This document shows, piece by piece, positions 1 to 10,553 of a stretch of 64,000 nucleotides of DNA. The position numbers and the translations under genes are program-made. Origin of the DNA: Rhynochetos jubatus. Its lineage: Eukaryota > Chordata > Aves > Eurypygiformes > Rhynochetidae. Under the pieces are notes generated by a model. The model ran no database searches. It was not told where the DNA came from and saw only the letters and a list, made by a program, of their open reading frames with translations. The first letter of the stretch is position 1, and every line of letters begins with the position of its first letter. Where the stretch lies: positions 4,464,001 to 4,528,000 of the forward strand of contig CM050666.1 of the NCBI GenBank assembly GCA_027574665.1, read 5' to 3'.

Positions 1-123
1 GAAAGCCCAAACAAACACCATGACACTAATGTGCTGCATTCATTTATTAATTCACTGATCTATTTATTAATTGATTGCTTTTCTGCCTTGTTTTTTTGTT
101 TTGTTTTGTTTCTTTGCTTTTAG
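1..123 (+). other. TBX5: End of TBX5 intron 7 with splice acceptor
   Basis: Intronic sequence upstream of exon 8. A T-rich, (TTTTG)-like pyrimidine tract at about 85-120 runs into the acceptor AG at 122-123. Frame and homology of the following exon fix the acceptor: the serine codon is split AG/T across the junction. The earlier part of the intron is outside the window. Confidence 0.85.
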
Positions 124-350
124 TAAAGAGTACCCGGTTGTTCCCAGGAGCACAGTGAGACAAAAAGTGTCCTCGAATCACAGCCCCTTCAGTGGCGAGA
201 CCAGGGTCCTTTCTGCCTCCTCCAACCTGGGTTCCCAGTACCAGTGTGAGAATGGGGTGTCAAGCACCTCCCAGGACCTGCTACCGCCTGCCAACCCCTA
301 CCCGATCTCCCAGGAGCACAGCCAGATCTACCACTGCACCAAGAGAAAAG
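124..350 (+). CDS. TBX5: TBX5 coding exon 8 (C-terminal linker region)
   Basis: Penultimate coding exon of the cardiac and forelimb T-box transcription factor TBX5, a nuclear DNA-binding protein acting with GATA4 and NKX2-5. The exon starts inside a split Ser codon and reads [14 protein letters not shown], then [18 protein letters not shown] and [12 protein letters not shown], a clear match to vertebrate TBX5 after the T-box domain. The length of 227 nt equals human exon 8 (c.756-982 as I recall it). By human numbering it covers about residues 252-327. The region is Ser/Pro-rich and probably disordered. It ends after the first base of a codon, with donor AAAAG/GTCAGA at 350/351. The terminal Lys-Arg-Lys is the first half of the second nuclear localisation signal. 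Without splicing the frame runs on for 33 codons to a TGA at 449-451. There is no truncation or frameshift in the exon itself. Confidence 0.95.
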
Positions 351-2079
351 GTCAGACCTTGGCTGCTCCCCGCTTTCCCCTCCCTAAGGTGACTGTCAGC
401 CTTGTTTTCCCTTGCCCACAGGCTGGACAGCCCCAGCCTGCTTTACAGTGATGCTTGAGGATGAGCAAGGGATGAGGATTGTGCACTGGAGGTGGGCAAC
501 TCCCTCAGCCTGGACTGGGAAGCTCATCTTGCCGGTGTTAGCCTGAAACCCAATCTCTGCTGCTGGGCTGGGAGCGAGCTGTTTGGAGAGGTGACAGTAC
601 CTTTCCCCCCCACTGAATCCACATTCAGTAAGATAGCTGGTGCTGGAGATAAAGATGACTTATCTGTCTCCATAGCCCCTCAGACAGGGTTAATCTCCAA
701 GCAGAGATACCTTGACAGCTCAGGTTTTGCTGTTTTCAACTAAGTCTCACAGCTGGGAGATGGTTGTCTGTATGCAGAAAGCAATTCCACTTACATGCAT
801 GGCCTAATGAACGGGACATGGAATTGCAGATCATGATATCCATGTTCATTCCCCTCTGGTGCAACTGACCTGCTTTGACAGAGCTTGAGGGATCAAACTG
901 TGAGGGCTTTACACTGATTGCTCAGCTTGTCCTGCCGTGAAGACCATGATATCCGTGGGATAATTGTTCTCAGCCAGGATCGAGTGGTTTGCAGACTCTC
1001 CCTTCCTCTCCCAAAGCAATGGAAAGGCCAAGGTGCCGAAACACTTGCAGGACTCAGACAGAAAAAGCCTCAGATCAGCTCCACCCCAGATATTCAGAAG
1101 AAAATAAGGAATTCCCACGGCTGAATGCAACCCTGTGGGGTGGGCAGGATGGTTACTGCCTACTCCTGCTCCCCATTCTCAGGATTTAGTCTACATTGCA
1201 TGGGAAAAGCTAACAGGAGTCAGCATGCACCATGGCATTTGAATACACCAAGAATTTCTCCAGCGCAGTAACCTCTCCCCACAGCAGATCCCTTCCTGCT
1301 TTCCTGCACAGTCCTATCAGTCAGCCACATGTCATTATTTTTAGTAACGTAACCCCTGGGGCACTGGGATGTGCAGTGTAGACACACAGTCTAAGGTAGC
1401 GGATGCTGGGAAGTGCTGGCAGATGAGGCAGGAGGGCAGTGGAAATATCCCTCATATCCTTGGTGAATCCCCTGAATGTTGTAAGAGCATGTGTGTGGTG
1501 TACAAGTATATATGCAAAACAAAAAAAAGGTGATAAACATTAACATTTTCCTGATGTGAGCTGAGTCAAGCAGTGGAAAACAGAGGCATCATTTTCTGGC
1601 CCCTCCAGCTGACCAGGCAACCCTTGTAGTCATACAGAGTGTATCGAGGTGGTGATTGGAAGTGGTGAACCCAGACCTGAGCTGGCCATAAGGTAGGGAG
1701 TAAGGAGTTGCAGTGGACTCCCAGAGTGTCCCCTAAGGTCAGAGAGGTGGGTTGTGAGGCCCTTGCTATCCCTGTGCTGGTACAGGAAGGAGGGTGCGAG
1801 GCTTTGGGACACAGCTGGGTTGTTGCAAAGCCCCGCTGTTGGCGATGGAAAGGCATGTCACGATCGCCCTTGGCGTCCCTCAGCCTGCGATCCATCCTCG
1901 GTGCTCCTTTGCCCTGGGAGCTGAGCTTTCACCGCTCCTCTTCCCCTTTGCAAAAACTAACCAAAACAAGCTGGCCCAAATGGCAACAAACCCTTTGGAC
2001 AATCTCTGACTGCTGCGTGTCCCCACACCACAGGGCAATTCATCATTCGCCTCCACATTGTAACATGATAAGGAATCAA

Positions 2080-2640
2080 CAGAGGTTTCCTTCCAGTTTT
2101 GGGATCCCTGCTAAGTGGTGTCTCCATGGGTGGTTTCCCTCAATCCCCCAATTATCTCACTTCCTCTTATTGTCACAAAAGAGACGACTATCTGCCCTGT
2201 AATAAGCTCCCCAGCCCCTTTTGGCCTGTGTGGCCCTTGCAGAAGTGCAGGAGACTGGCAAAGACGGTCCTTGTCTGTAGGGCTGATGGCCCCTCATTAT
2301 CTCTACGATGGCTTGAGTGGCACAAGCAGTTAAGGGCCTTTTATCAAAGCTGCCAAATGCTTTAATCAAAGAGAAGCAGTGTCCTGTCCGATACCACCGG
2401 CTTCTTCTCTGAAGCTGTACATCTCAGGAACCTCTGCTTTCCTCCCTGTGCCTTTTCCCCCCTCCCCATGCATCTAGTAAATCGAAAACAGCCACGGGGG
2501 CTTAAAGAAAAGAAACACAAAGTTAATGGGAAACAGAGAGCCAACATAAGCTGCCAAGCAGCTCTTTGCAAAGTGACATTAATTAAAAAAAAAAAAGTCA
2601 CTAGAGATGAGCAATTCTGTTCAGATAAATCAGAACTTGA
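2080..2640. promoter_or_regulatory. Candidate intronic enhancer with paired TCF/LEF words
   Basis: This block is less repetitive and more AT-balanced than its surroundings. It carries two identical ATCAAAG words on the same strand (2343-2349 and 2365-2371) 22 bp apart, the WWCAAAG core bound by TCF/LEF factors. It also has a CATTATCT GATA-like word near 2294 and AT-rich TTAATTAA-type homeodomain words near 2580. Enhancer function and conservation are inferred. No alignment was available. Confidence 0.3.
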
Positions 2641-3455
2641 TCCAAGGTTTCATCTCCAACTCTGAGCATGGCACTTTCTTCTAGCACCGAGCAAGGATCT
2701 TTACTGAACTTGGGAAAATAACCTTGCCTATAACATTCTTCTTTGTCTTCCTTTTCTAGCCTCTCCTTTCTGAGTGCTATATTAAGCTTTCCCTCACAGC
2801 TCTCCTGCTTTCCTACTTTTCTGCATGACTTTTAACAAGTCTCACTACCTAAGAAATCATGAAAGCAGGAGCATGTTCACTCCTAATGCATCTCTGTCCA
2901 TTTTCCAGACTGGAAGTTTCCATTGATTTCATTGGATCATCAACTCCCCAGACATTGACTCCTCTTCAGTCAGTTTGGGATTTAGCTCAAGCGGATTATT
3001 TCCTTTTCACAGGGCTGTGGTTACGGATGTCTGCAGGGGCAGAGGGCTGGGTCAGATTCTACTGCGTTTGAGACCAGCTGGTGTCTGTATCTTCTGTAGC
3101 GAACACCACCACTGTTTTCCAGGATAGTCTCTCAGATACGTCTCATTCCAGCTTTGACATGTCATGATGTTTCTCTGCATCCTTCCTAATCAGGCCAAGT
3201 CTCGGTTTAGGCTCAGTTAAGAATGGGTCTGTATTCGAGCAACTTGAAGTCACCTTAGTCAACTTCTACTTCCTTGGTGACCTAAGACAAAGATTTAGCT
3301 CTGTGGTTGACAGTGTTGTTCTTAGCTGTCAAGTCAAGATGGATTCACTCTGGAGATCTGATATGGAGTTACATTAGGGGCGAGCAGCGGGGCTGTGAGG
3401 GGAGGTTATCTCTGAAGGCTTCTCTGTTTCAGGGAGGTGATGCTCTTCTGGGTGA

Positions 3456-3473
3456 GGAAGGAAGGAAGGAAGG
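3456..3473 (+). repeat. (GGAA)n microsatellite
   Basis: Four and a half copies of GGAA in tandem. Short and ordinary; ETS factors can bind longer arrays of this unit. Confidence 0.8.
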
Positions 3474-4471
3474 ACACATCCCAGAGCCCCAGGTCTGACA
3501 ATTCCTGGTGTGTAGGTTGGGAGCGCGGGGTCACAGCATTGGGAATGACCCCAGCGTGGTGCAATGGGGCTGCTGCTCCAGGCGTCTTCTGAAAATATTG
3601 AATGCTGGGGAATGGCAATCCTCAAGGCAAGAATCATCCTGTGTTGTATCCCAGCTCCACACTGAGATTGTTTATGGCATTTCACAATGTCACTGGTCTT
3701 GAGAGGATAGACTAACTCCAATCCTGCATCCTACCCAGGAGTGGCCTCAGTTCTTGATGTGGATTTTTAGGAGCTTTGCCTTTTTTCTAGTGGTTCTCTA
3801 CCTCTCACTCTCTCATTGTTGTGCTTGGAGAAGCCCAGAAAGGCTTACCAGCAGGCAGCTTGCATTCTGTCTTTCATTTTAGTCCCGTGTCTCAGTTAGG
3901 GCATTGGGGCTTGTTTTTGCTTGTGTTATCCTCTCCCTCAGACTTCCTGTGAACTAAAAAGCCATCCCTCTAAACCTCTCCTCCCTCCCAGCCTTACACA
4001 ATCTCAACCACTTGGCAGATTTCTGGGATGCTTGTGATGCTGAACAGGAGGCGACTGGAACAGCCTCTCTCTGGGGAGGTTATAAAAGTTGTCATGTTGG
4101 CACTCTGAGGGAGAAGAGGGACGTGGCAGAATCCACCGGCTCCAACCAGCAAGGACCTTATCCTTCAGCCACCTAGCTTGGATATGACCCTGGCCATGGG
4201 GAAGAATAGCTCTTTCATCTTCTTCCTGCTCTGATGAGGTCGGTAGAGATATAGCAATACCTTTCACCCTTCTCTTCAAGAACAGGCACTGTTAGGAAGG
4301 TTCCTCCCTCATCCCGCACAGCTTTTCTTCCACTCAAAGAATCTGTAGGACAAGAGTCAGGCATGGGGTGTCTTCTTGGAGGACATGCTGCTCGTCCTGC
4401 TGAAGTTAGGAGGTGCAATGAACTGGGCAAGGGTTGAGCTGTGCTGCAGCCGGAGGTGTTTGCAACTTGGG

Positions 4472-4556
4472 TATCACAGAATGGTTTGGGTTGGAAGGGA
4501 CCTTAAATATCACCTAGTTCCACCCGCCCTGCCATGGACAGGGACACCTTCCACTA
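4472..4556 (-). mobile_element. CR1 LINE 3' end, truncated
   Basis: The segment starts ATCACAGAATGGTTTGGGTT and continues with GGAAGGGACC and CCATGGACAGGGACACC. This is the reverse complement of the avian CR1 3' terminus, so the element lies on the minus strand with its 3' end at about 4472. Similarity to the CR1 consensus fades after about 4556, giving a strongly 5'-truncated copy, as is usual for CR1. It supports a bird as the source. Confidence 0.85.
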
Positions 4557-5674
4557 TGAAGTGGTAGATGCAGTGGAGCCCAGAGGAAGGTGGCTGCTGG
4601 GGCACTGAGGGTGAAGAAGAGCCTGCCTGCATGGTGGAGAGTTATTCAGGGGGCTGGTGTGCACCCAGCTTTTGCTGTGCAGCCACGTTGCTTATGGCAC
4701 AGTAGTTTCAGCAGTCTCATATAAGCATATTGCTCTCCCATCAGGAGGTGCCTCCTGTGCCTCTGCAGCCAGTGCTGACAGCTCTCTGGCTCTATGGAAG
4801 AGGTTCCAACTTTTGGTGTTGGATTGTCTCTGCCCCACAGCCCTTTCAGTCGTGTTCCCCTGCAATACAACACAGCCATACTGTAAGCCACGTGACTGCT
4901 GAAGTAACTAGTGTGTCTTAGGTTTCATGTCCTAGGATGTGTGTCTTATTTCCCTTTAGGAATGTTCATTTTGATTGAATCTGCCTTTTTCTTCTTTGCC
5001 AACCCTTGTCAGTCTTGCACACTGGTATTAGTTATTCAGGCTCATGCTAGATGCATAACTAGAAACCAGACTGGATAAAACAACAGTGTTGGTGATAATG
5101 GCCCATTGTGTCTCCCTCACAAAGTTGGGATGAACCTTCTGTAATGCCCTGGAAGTGTGGGTGAGCTTTAATAACTGAAACAGTTGGGTCCCAGTCTTCA
5201 TTGTCTGCTGTGCTGAGGACCTGATTGTCATGAATTAGAAAGGAGCTCTCCTGATTTACATCAGGGGAAGAGATGCGCCCAGTGCACCCTGAAGTCCAGA
5301 GATTTTACATGTTTGCATTTCATTCTGGATGGCCCTAGTCTTGGAATTGGGAAAATTCAATTTAAAAAGCCATTTGTGTGGTATTTACAACCCAGCTGGA
5401 AGTAGTAAATACCGGAAATCTTGGAACTGCTCATGGTCTCGCTCAAGCTCCATCATTAGATAGATCATCAAATTCCTTGTGAGTCAGCCAGTTTCCACCC
5501 CATTCTGTAGGCTTCGTTTTCCTTGGATCCACTTCGGAGCAGCTTCTCCCAAGAGCTGGCAGCTTCCCCTGCTTGGCAGAACCTTTTGCTTTTTGAGGTT
5601 TGCGCAGTATCGAGGGGCTGGTCACAAGAGCAGACTGCCACTCTTGGCTTCCAAGAACAGCAACAAAAGTGGAG

Positions 5675-5712
5675 GATGGTCAGCATCTCCCAGGATGGTC
5701 AGCATCTCCCAG
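5675..5712 (+). repeat. 19-bp perfect tandem duplication
   Basis: Two exact head-to-tail copies of a 19-bp unit starting GATGGTCAGC occupy 5675-5693 and 5694-5712. It looks like a recent local duplication with no coding role. Confidence 0.9.
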
Positions 5713-6612
5713 AGGTGCCCAGCACATCCTAGGGCTCAGTGGCAACAGGAAAAGGATAATGAAGTGCTATCAGATATCCAACATCAAGAATCAAATGCAG
5801 AGCAGACCAGATGGTTATTTCTATGTCCTGCTGATGCTGAAGATTATGGCCTTGAGATGGACTGTCCAAGCTCCAGAGCAGGTGGGGATGAATTTAAACT
5901 GCAGCATTCAGCATTGCCTGAGAGCTCTATTTGACTTGTCCTCCTTTCGCTTTTCTCTTACTTGAAGATGTCCCCTTTTCATCCCCAGATCTGCTCCACA
6001 CACCATGTGGATGCACTTCTCTGTGCTGGCTCTGGTCTCCTCTGCCAGGGGTGGTGGGACAGCGACAGGTCAGATGAGAGAGCTTGGACCACTGTAACTT
6101 TATCAGCTGGCAGCAGCTGCGGATCTCTGGTCCACATCATCCCATGAACAATGAAGGTGGACTATTCTCATCCCTCTCCAGCACTTTGAGGTTACATAGA
6201 TGGGAAAATCATCAAGAAGAGGAGGCAGAGGGCAGGCAGAAGCCGTTAGGGCAGGCTGTAATCCATTGTTAGCGACTATGTCTTCTTTGGTGATGGGTAC
6301 ATTGTCCTTACACATCTTAAAATCTGGAGTGGTGGTGCCCTTTCCATGTACGTCACCAGTGAGCGTGGCTCTAGAGGGGTCAGCAGAGCGATTGCGAGAG
6401 CTTACAGAAGAGATGGCACTTGTAGGGTTTCCACCGAAACTCTGGTTGTTTTTGTTTTTCTCTCTTCACCTGCGATGCGTTCTGGAAGGGGATCTGTAAC
6501 TGTGGCTCTGCCTGGCTGGGCTGTGGCAGTCATCGAAATGTCTGGGCTAAACGGAAAAATCAGCAACCTCAGGTTGTAAGACAGGCGCATTTTTACACAA
6601 CGGAAAAACAGA

Positions 6613-6631
6613 GTTTGACTGTTTTGTGTTG

Positions 6632-6662
<31 letters not shown>

Positions 6663-6674
6663 AAACAGTCAAAC
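6613..6674. repeat. 12-bp inverted repeat around an A23 tract
   Basis: GTTTGACTGTTT at 6613-6624 is exactly reverse-complemented at 6663-6674. The 38-nt loop contains 23 consecutive A residues (6638-6660). In the TBX5 pre-mRNA this could fold as a stem with an A-rich loop. Confidence 0.85.
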
Positions 6675-7859
6675 CCCAAGCCAATGATTTCTAATGCCAG
6701 CAGAGTAATGCGGTTTAATGCTGAAAACTTTATTAGCAGAACAATGCTTCATTTTACAAGACATTGTTTTTCCACCCTAGTGTTCTTATTACTCAGTGGT
6801 GGGTTAGAGATCCAAAACTTTTAGGCTGGCTGTAAAAGCTAGAGCGCAGGCTGCCCTTCCAGATGTACCTCCTGTGACAGACCCGTGTGCAGGAGCCAGC
6901 TTAGCCCTGTGCTCCCAGCTTCTGTCTGCCAGGCGACCACCTGCTCCTGGGTAAAATGACCCTGATCAGGAGGAAGGAGAGTGATGCACTAAGCATCTCT
7001 CTGCTTACGCTTTCAGCTGTTTTAAAGCTGTGATTGCACTGCTCACTTATCCCATCCTACTTTCTGCCCCCGTTTAAGAGAAGGCAGAGGAGGAAGATGA
7101 CTTGCTTATCAGGGCTCTGTACTGGTCAGACTAAGGAGCCAGGTTTGCTATTGTCAGGAAGAATTCATCAAGTGGGACTGTGGCTCTCCAGCTGAATTTA
7201 CAGGCAGCTGCTGTGACAAAGCAAGAGGACACCAAGGGGAAAGTCCCCATGGTGTGTACCCCAGTACCTGATGTCTCCTTGGGTTCTCAGGCAGCAGCAG
7301 TTGTTCCAGCTGGACTTGCTGGGGTTGGTAGACACCCGAGTGGGAGTAATGTCTTATTTTACAAGGGGAGTGGGTGCAGTTTCCCGGAGAAAGCACATGG
7401 CTGTTTATAGTAATAATGGTACATGTGTGTGCGTATTTACAAGAAGGAAAAGGTGCCTGCACTGCCCATCTGCATCTCCTGAAGGTGAGACGTGCTGGGG
7501 CAGCCCAGCGGCAACACCCGTGTTTTGGCAAGTGCTTCTTGGCCAGCAGATGCTTTTAGTCCACTTCTGGAACTGTTTTTTTTTCCTTTTTAATTTGGGG
7601 GTGAAAAAAATTGCAACTGAAAACATGTTGGTTGAGAAAATTTGAAAAGGGCCATTTCTTGCAGTATTCTTTCAAATTCTACCCCTGCGGAAAGGGTGCA
7701 GCCAAGAGGGCTTTAAGCAAAGTGGGATGTTTTTCTGCCTGCACCAGGAATCGCCTTTAAGCAGCAGCAAAGCTAATCTGGGTCAGAACAAGCTCCCCTT
7801 CCCTTGCCTCGCTGTCCTTAAAATCTCTCGGTGAAGTGCTCGTCCCTGGGAACTTTGCC

Positions 7860-8290
7860 GTCCGTTCCAGCAGAGCTGGATTTCATTTAATGACCCTGCG
7901 AATGAATAAATAAGTGCATATTCATTTATTCATTTTGCTTCCCCCTAGAGATTTCACCTAAATTGTTTATCTCCTTCCCTCTGTTGGCCCGGGATGCTGC
8001 AGGAAACAAAGGGCTCTGCAAGCTGTGCCTTGTTGTTTCTAGCTGTGAAATTTACTTTTCTTTTTTCTTACACTTGGCTCCAGCACGCAGCTCAGCGTGG
8101 ATTTATGTGCCCAGCTCCCTTGGCACAGCTAAAGACTGGGGCTGTAACACTCCAAATCCGATTGTCTTAACCGTGCCGTTGCTGATGCTCTCCCGGGGGG
8201 ATTTTTATTGTGATCTCCATTTTTGTCTCATTTATCGTGAAAGTGTATAATCGTAAAGGCTTTTAGTTAACAGCATCAGCTCTGAGCCTC
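7860..8290. promoter_or_regulatory. Candidate conserved block at the end of intron 8
   Basis: About 400 bp with AT-rich words in a regular, non-repetitive texture. It includes TTTCACCT (T-box-like half site) near 7955, TTTTATTGTGATC, TTATCG, GTTAAC and the inverted repeat at 7901-7934. It lies 430-860 bp upstream of the last coding exon. The regulatory role is inferred from texture only. Confidence 0.3.
7901..7934. repeat. 11-bp perfect inverted repeat with 12-nt loop
   Basis: AATGAATAAAT at 7901-7911 is exactly reverse-complemented at 7924-7934. The arms read as homeodomain or FOX-type AT-rich words on both strands. Confidence 0.85.
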
Positions 8291-8718
8291 TCAGGGGGGA
8301 GCAGGGACCCCTGTTAGGTGCATTTATCTGCAGGCAGATGTTACTCCTCTGGTCAAAGTGCTGGTAGCAGCAAGAAGACGAGGAGCTCGGTGGTGTGGGC
8401 TTGTGCATGGGATATCACGAAGCAAGCTAAGCCTCGGGGTCCCTCCAGCATCCTACAGCCTTGATTTTCCTCACAGAGCTCCTACCTAATCCCTTCACTG
8501 GCCCGGCAGACAGAGCCAAGTACAAGACTTGGTTTCGACAGGATCGATTCAGGTTGATTCCAAGAAAGAGATCTGGGTTTGCACTGACATAACTGGGAGA
8601 AGTGTCTGGCTCAGCCCCGTGCAGACTGTGTCCTTGGTAAAACGAGGATTGTGGAGAGGGAGGTTCAGCCGAGGGCATAGTATTGTTATTCGCTACCAAG
8701 AGTTTTCTCTCCCAACAG

Positions 8719-9302
8719 ATGAGGAATGTTCCACCACTGAGCATCCCTACAAGAAGCCCTACATGGAAACTTCTCCAGCAGAAGATGATCCTTTTTACAG
8801 GTCCAGTTACCCCCAGCAGCAGGGACTGAACACTTCATACAGGACTGAATCAGCCCAGCGCCAAGCATGTATGTATGCCAGCTCCGCTCCCCCCACGGAC
8901 CCCGTGCCCAGCCTGGAAGACATCAGCTGTAACACGTGGCCGAGCGTGCCATCCTACAGCAGTTGCACAGTGTCTGCCATGCAGCCGATGGACAGGTTAC
9001 CCTACCAGCATTTCTCTGCCCACTTCACCTCGGGGCCGCTGATGCCCCGGCTCAGCAGCGTGGCCAACCATACCTCCCCCCAAATAGGAGATACTCATAG
9101 CATGTTTCAGCACCAAACCTCGGTTTCTCACCAACCCATCGTCCGGCAGTGTGGACCTCAAACCGGCATCCAGTCCCCCCCCAGCAGCTTACAGCCTGCA
9201 GAGTTCCTGTATTCCCACGGCGTGCCTCGAACCCTTTCGCCCCACCAGTACCACTCGGTCCATGGCGTGGGCATGGTGCCAGAGTGGAGCGAGAACAGCT
9301 AA
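8719..9302 (+). CDS. TBX5: TBX5 last coding exon (transactivation C-terminus)
   Basis: Final TBX5 exon: acceptor AG at 8717-8718, stop TAA at 9300-9302. Joined to exon 8 it restores CTKRK-DEECSTT, matching the TBX5 frame. Recognisable stretches in order are [107 protein letters not shown] and the terminus [10 protein letters not shown]. It encodes 193 residues. Compared with human TBX5 as I remember it, the exon is three codons longer: two extra after the SPQ motif (about 9082-9100) and one in the SPPSSLQ stretch. The second half of the nuclear localisation signal (Tyr-Lys-Lys) opens the exon, and the mapped activation domain (about human residues 339-379) follows. The reading frame is intact. 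Open sequence upstream to 8529 is intronic and shares the frame by chance. Confidence 0.96.
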
Positions 9303-9344
9303 CAAGGCGGTCAGAGAAGTGCAAGAGCACTAGCCATGGAAATT

Positions 9345-9350
9345 AATAAA
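9345..9350 (+). terminator. Proximal poly(A) signal candidate
   Basis: AATAAA 43 nt after the stop codon, followed at 9383-9388 by a second copy. Use would give a very short 3' UTR lacking the C-rich tracts. Not known to be used. Confidence 0.3.
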
Positions 9351-9501
9351 AATGGGAAAAGGATAAAACATACCCTGTCGATAATAAAAGTGAGAGTATT
9401 TTGCAAGACTCCTTTAACTGAATGTTCACCGATAGCACTCGAGAGGGACAGACACTGATTGAAACCACAGACGAAATAGTCATCAGCCTCGGTGTGACTT
9501 A

Positions 9502-9524
9502 CCCGCCCTCCCCCCCGCCCCCCC
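9502..9524 (+). promoter_or_regulatory. C-rich tract in the TBX5 3' UTR
   Basis: C runs of 3, 3, 7 and 7 separated by single non-C bases, directly followed by a T9 run. In RNA this resembles poly(C)-binding protein or hnRNP K sites. In DNA the minus strand can form a G-quadruplex. A second C-rich tract lies at 9637-9652. Confidence 0.5.
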
Positions 9525-9780
9525 TTTTTTTTTCTTTTGTTTCAAAAGAAAAATCAACAGATCGGCACACTTCTCCCCTGCCACGCTCCCCACCCAGTTT
9601 GTGTTGCTGCCACCGCCGGCCCCATGCCCTTTGTCACCCCCTCCCCCCCGCCTCCTTCTCTTTTTGTTCTCCAAGGGACACCAAACTCCTGCTGCCTTTC
9701 TCAACACAGTCAGAGTGCTTGAACGAAAACAACTAGGATGTTACTTTTTTTTTGTGGTGTTGATGTTGACGATGTTATAT

Positions 9781-9786
9781 AATAAA
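9781..9786 (+). terminator. Mid 3' UTR poly(A) signal candidate
   Basis: AATAAA within an AT-rich stretch about 480 nt after the stop. The following sequence is AT-rich with T-rich patches. Possible alternative end of the message. Confidence 0.35.
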
Positions 9787-10544
9787 TAATAATATATATA
9801 TTTTTGCTTTCAATTTCCTCAAAAGAAAGACACCAGCCCTTTTTACTGAGGGTGGATTTTGGAGTGGTGTTTCTTTATTATTATTTTTTATTCATTAGTA
9901 TTATCATTGTTCCTTTTCAACAGAAAAAGGTTTTCTGAACCCACAAACAGGGGAAGCAGGTACCTACCTCGCCCAGGCATTGTACCAGAGTGACACGGCT
10001 CACTGCAGGGTGCTGTGTTTCCTTACAAACACCCCAAAACACATCTCTGCAGGAGCCAGCCCCATAAACTCATCTCCTTTCCCACTTGTAATTCTCTCAC
10101 TCTTCTTCCCTTCCCATTCCCGGTCTTTCCTGGTCCATCAGCTGTTCCTGACAGAAGCTCAGGCTATCGTTCAAACTTGAAAACATCCACAGCTTGTCTC
10201 CTGCTGAATTTTTACCGGTGTGCGGAAAGCCAGCTGCAAGAGGGGGGAAAAGGGGGGAGAGGATGCAGACAGCGAAAGGAAAAAGTTTGCTCATCAAAAT
10301 GGTGATGATGCTCGTTTGCAATTGTGGACTTTCATTTTGCAGTGCGTTCTTTTTCTTCCTCTCTCTCAAAAAAAAAGGCAGAAGGGTACTGGTCTGGGTG
10401 TGTTAGGTGAGGTATTAAGTCGTGTTTAAAAGGGGCAGAAAGTGATCGTGAGAGGCTGGGAGCCTGGGAGGCAAGAAGAGAAGGAAAAGCTGTAAGTAAA
10501 AACGTCTACTGCAGAATTTTTCAGGTGTAAAATTTCCTGGTACT

Positions 10545-10553
10545 ATTTATTTA
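10545..10553 (+). promoter_or_regulatory. Overlapping AUUUA pentamers
   Basis: ATTTATTTA gives two overlapping AUUUA motifs in the probable distal 3' UTR, an AU-rich element class often linked to mRNA instability. Function inferred. Confidence 0.35.

Larger units (their letters stand above)
351..8718 (+). other. TBX5: TBX5 intron 8
   Basis: Intron of 8368 bp between coding exons 8 and 9, donor GTCAGA, acceptor TCTCCCAACAG. It holds a short CR1 fragment, a (GGAA)n tract, a 19-bp tandem duplication, a 12-bp inverted repeat around an A23 tract, and two candidate conserved blocks (about 2.08-2.64 kb and 7.86-8.29 kb), listed separately. I see nothing recognisable in 452-2079, 2641-4470, 4560-5670, 5715-6610, 6680-7860 or 8291-8718. 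The open frames there are short and show no protein similarity I recognise. Confidence 0.9.

Noticed and set aside
8529-8718. Upstream extension of the last TBX5 exon in the same frame
   Set aside because: The TBX5 sequence begins exactly after the acceptor AG at 8717-8718. Upstream residues have no TBX5 similarity, so the open frame is intronic.
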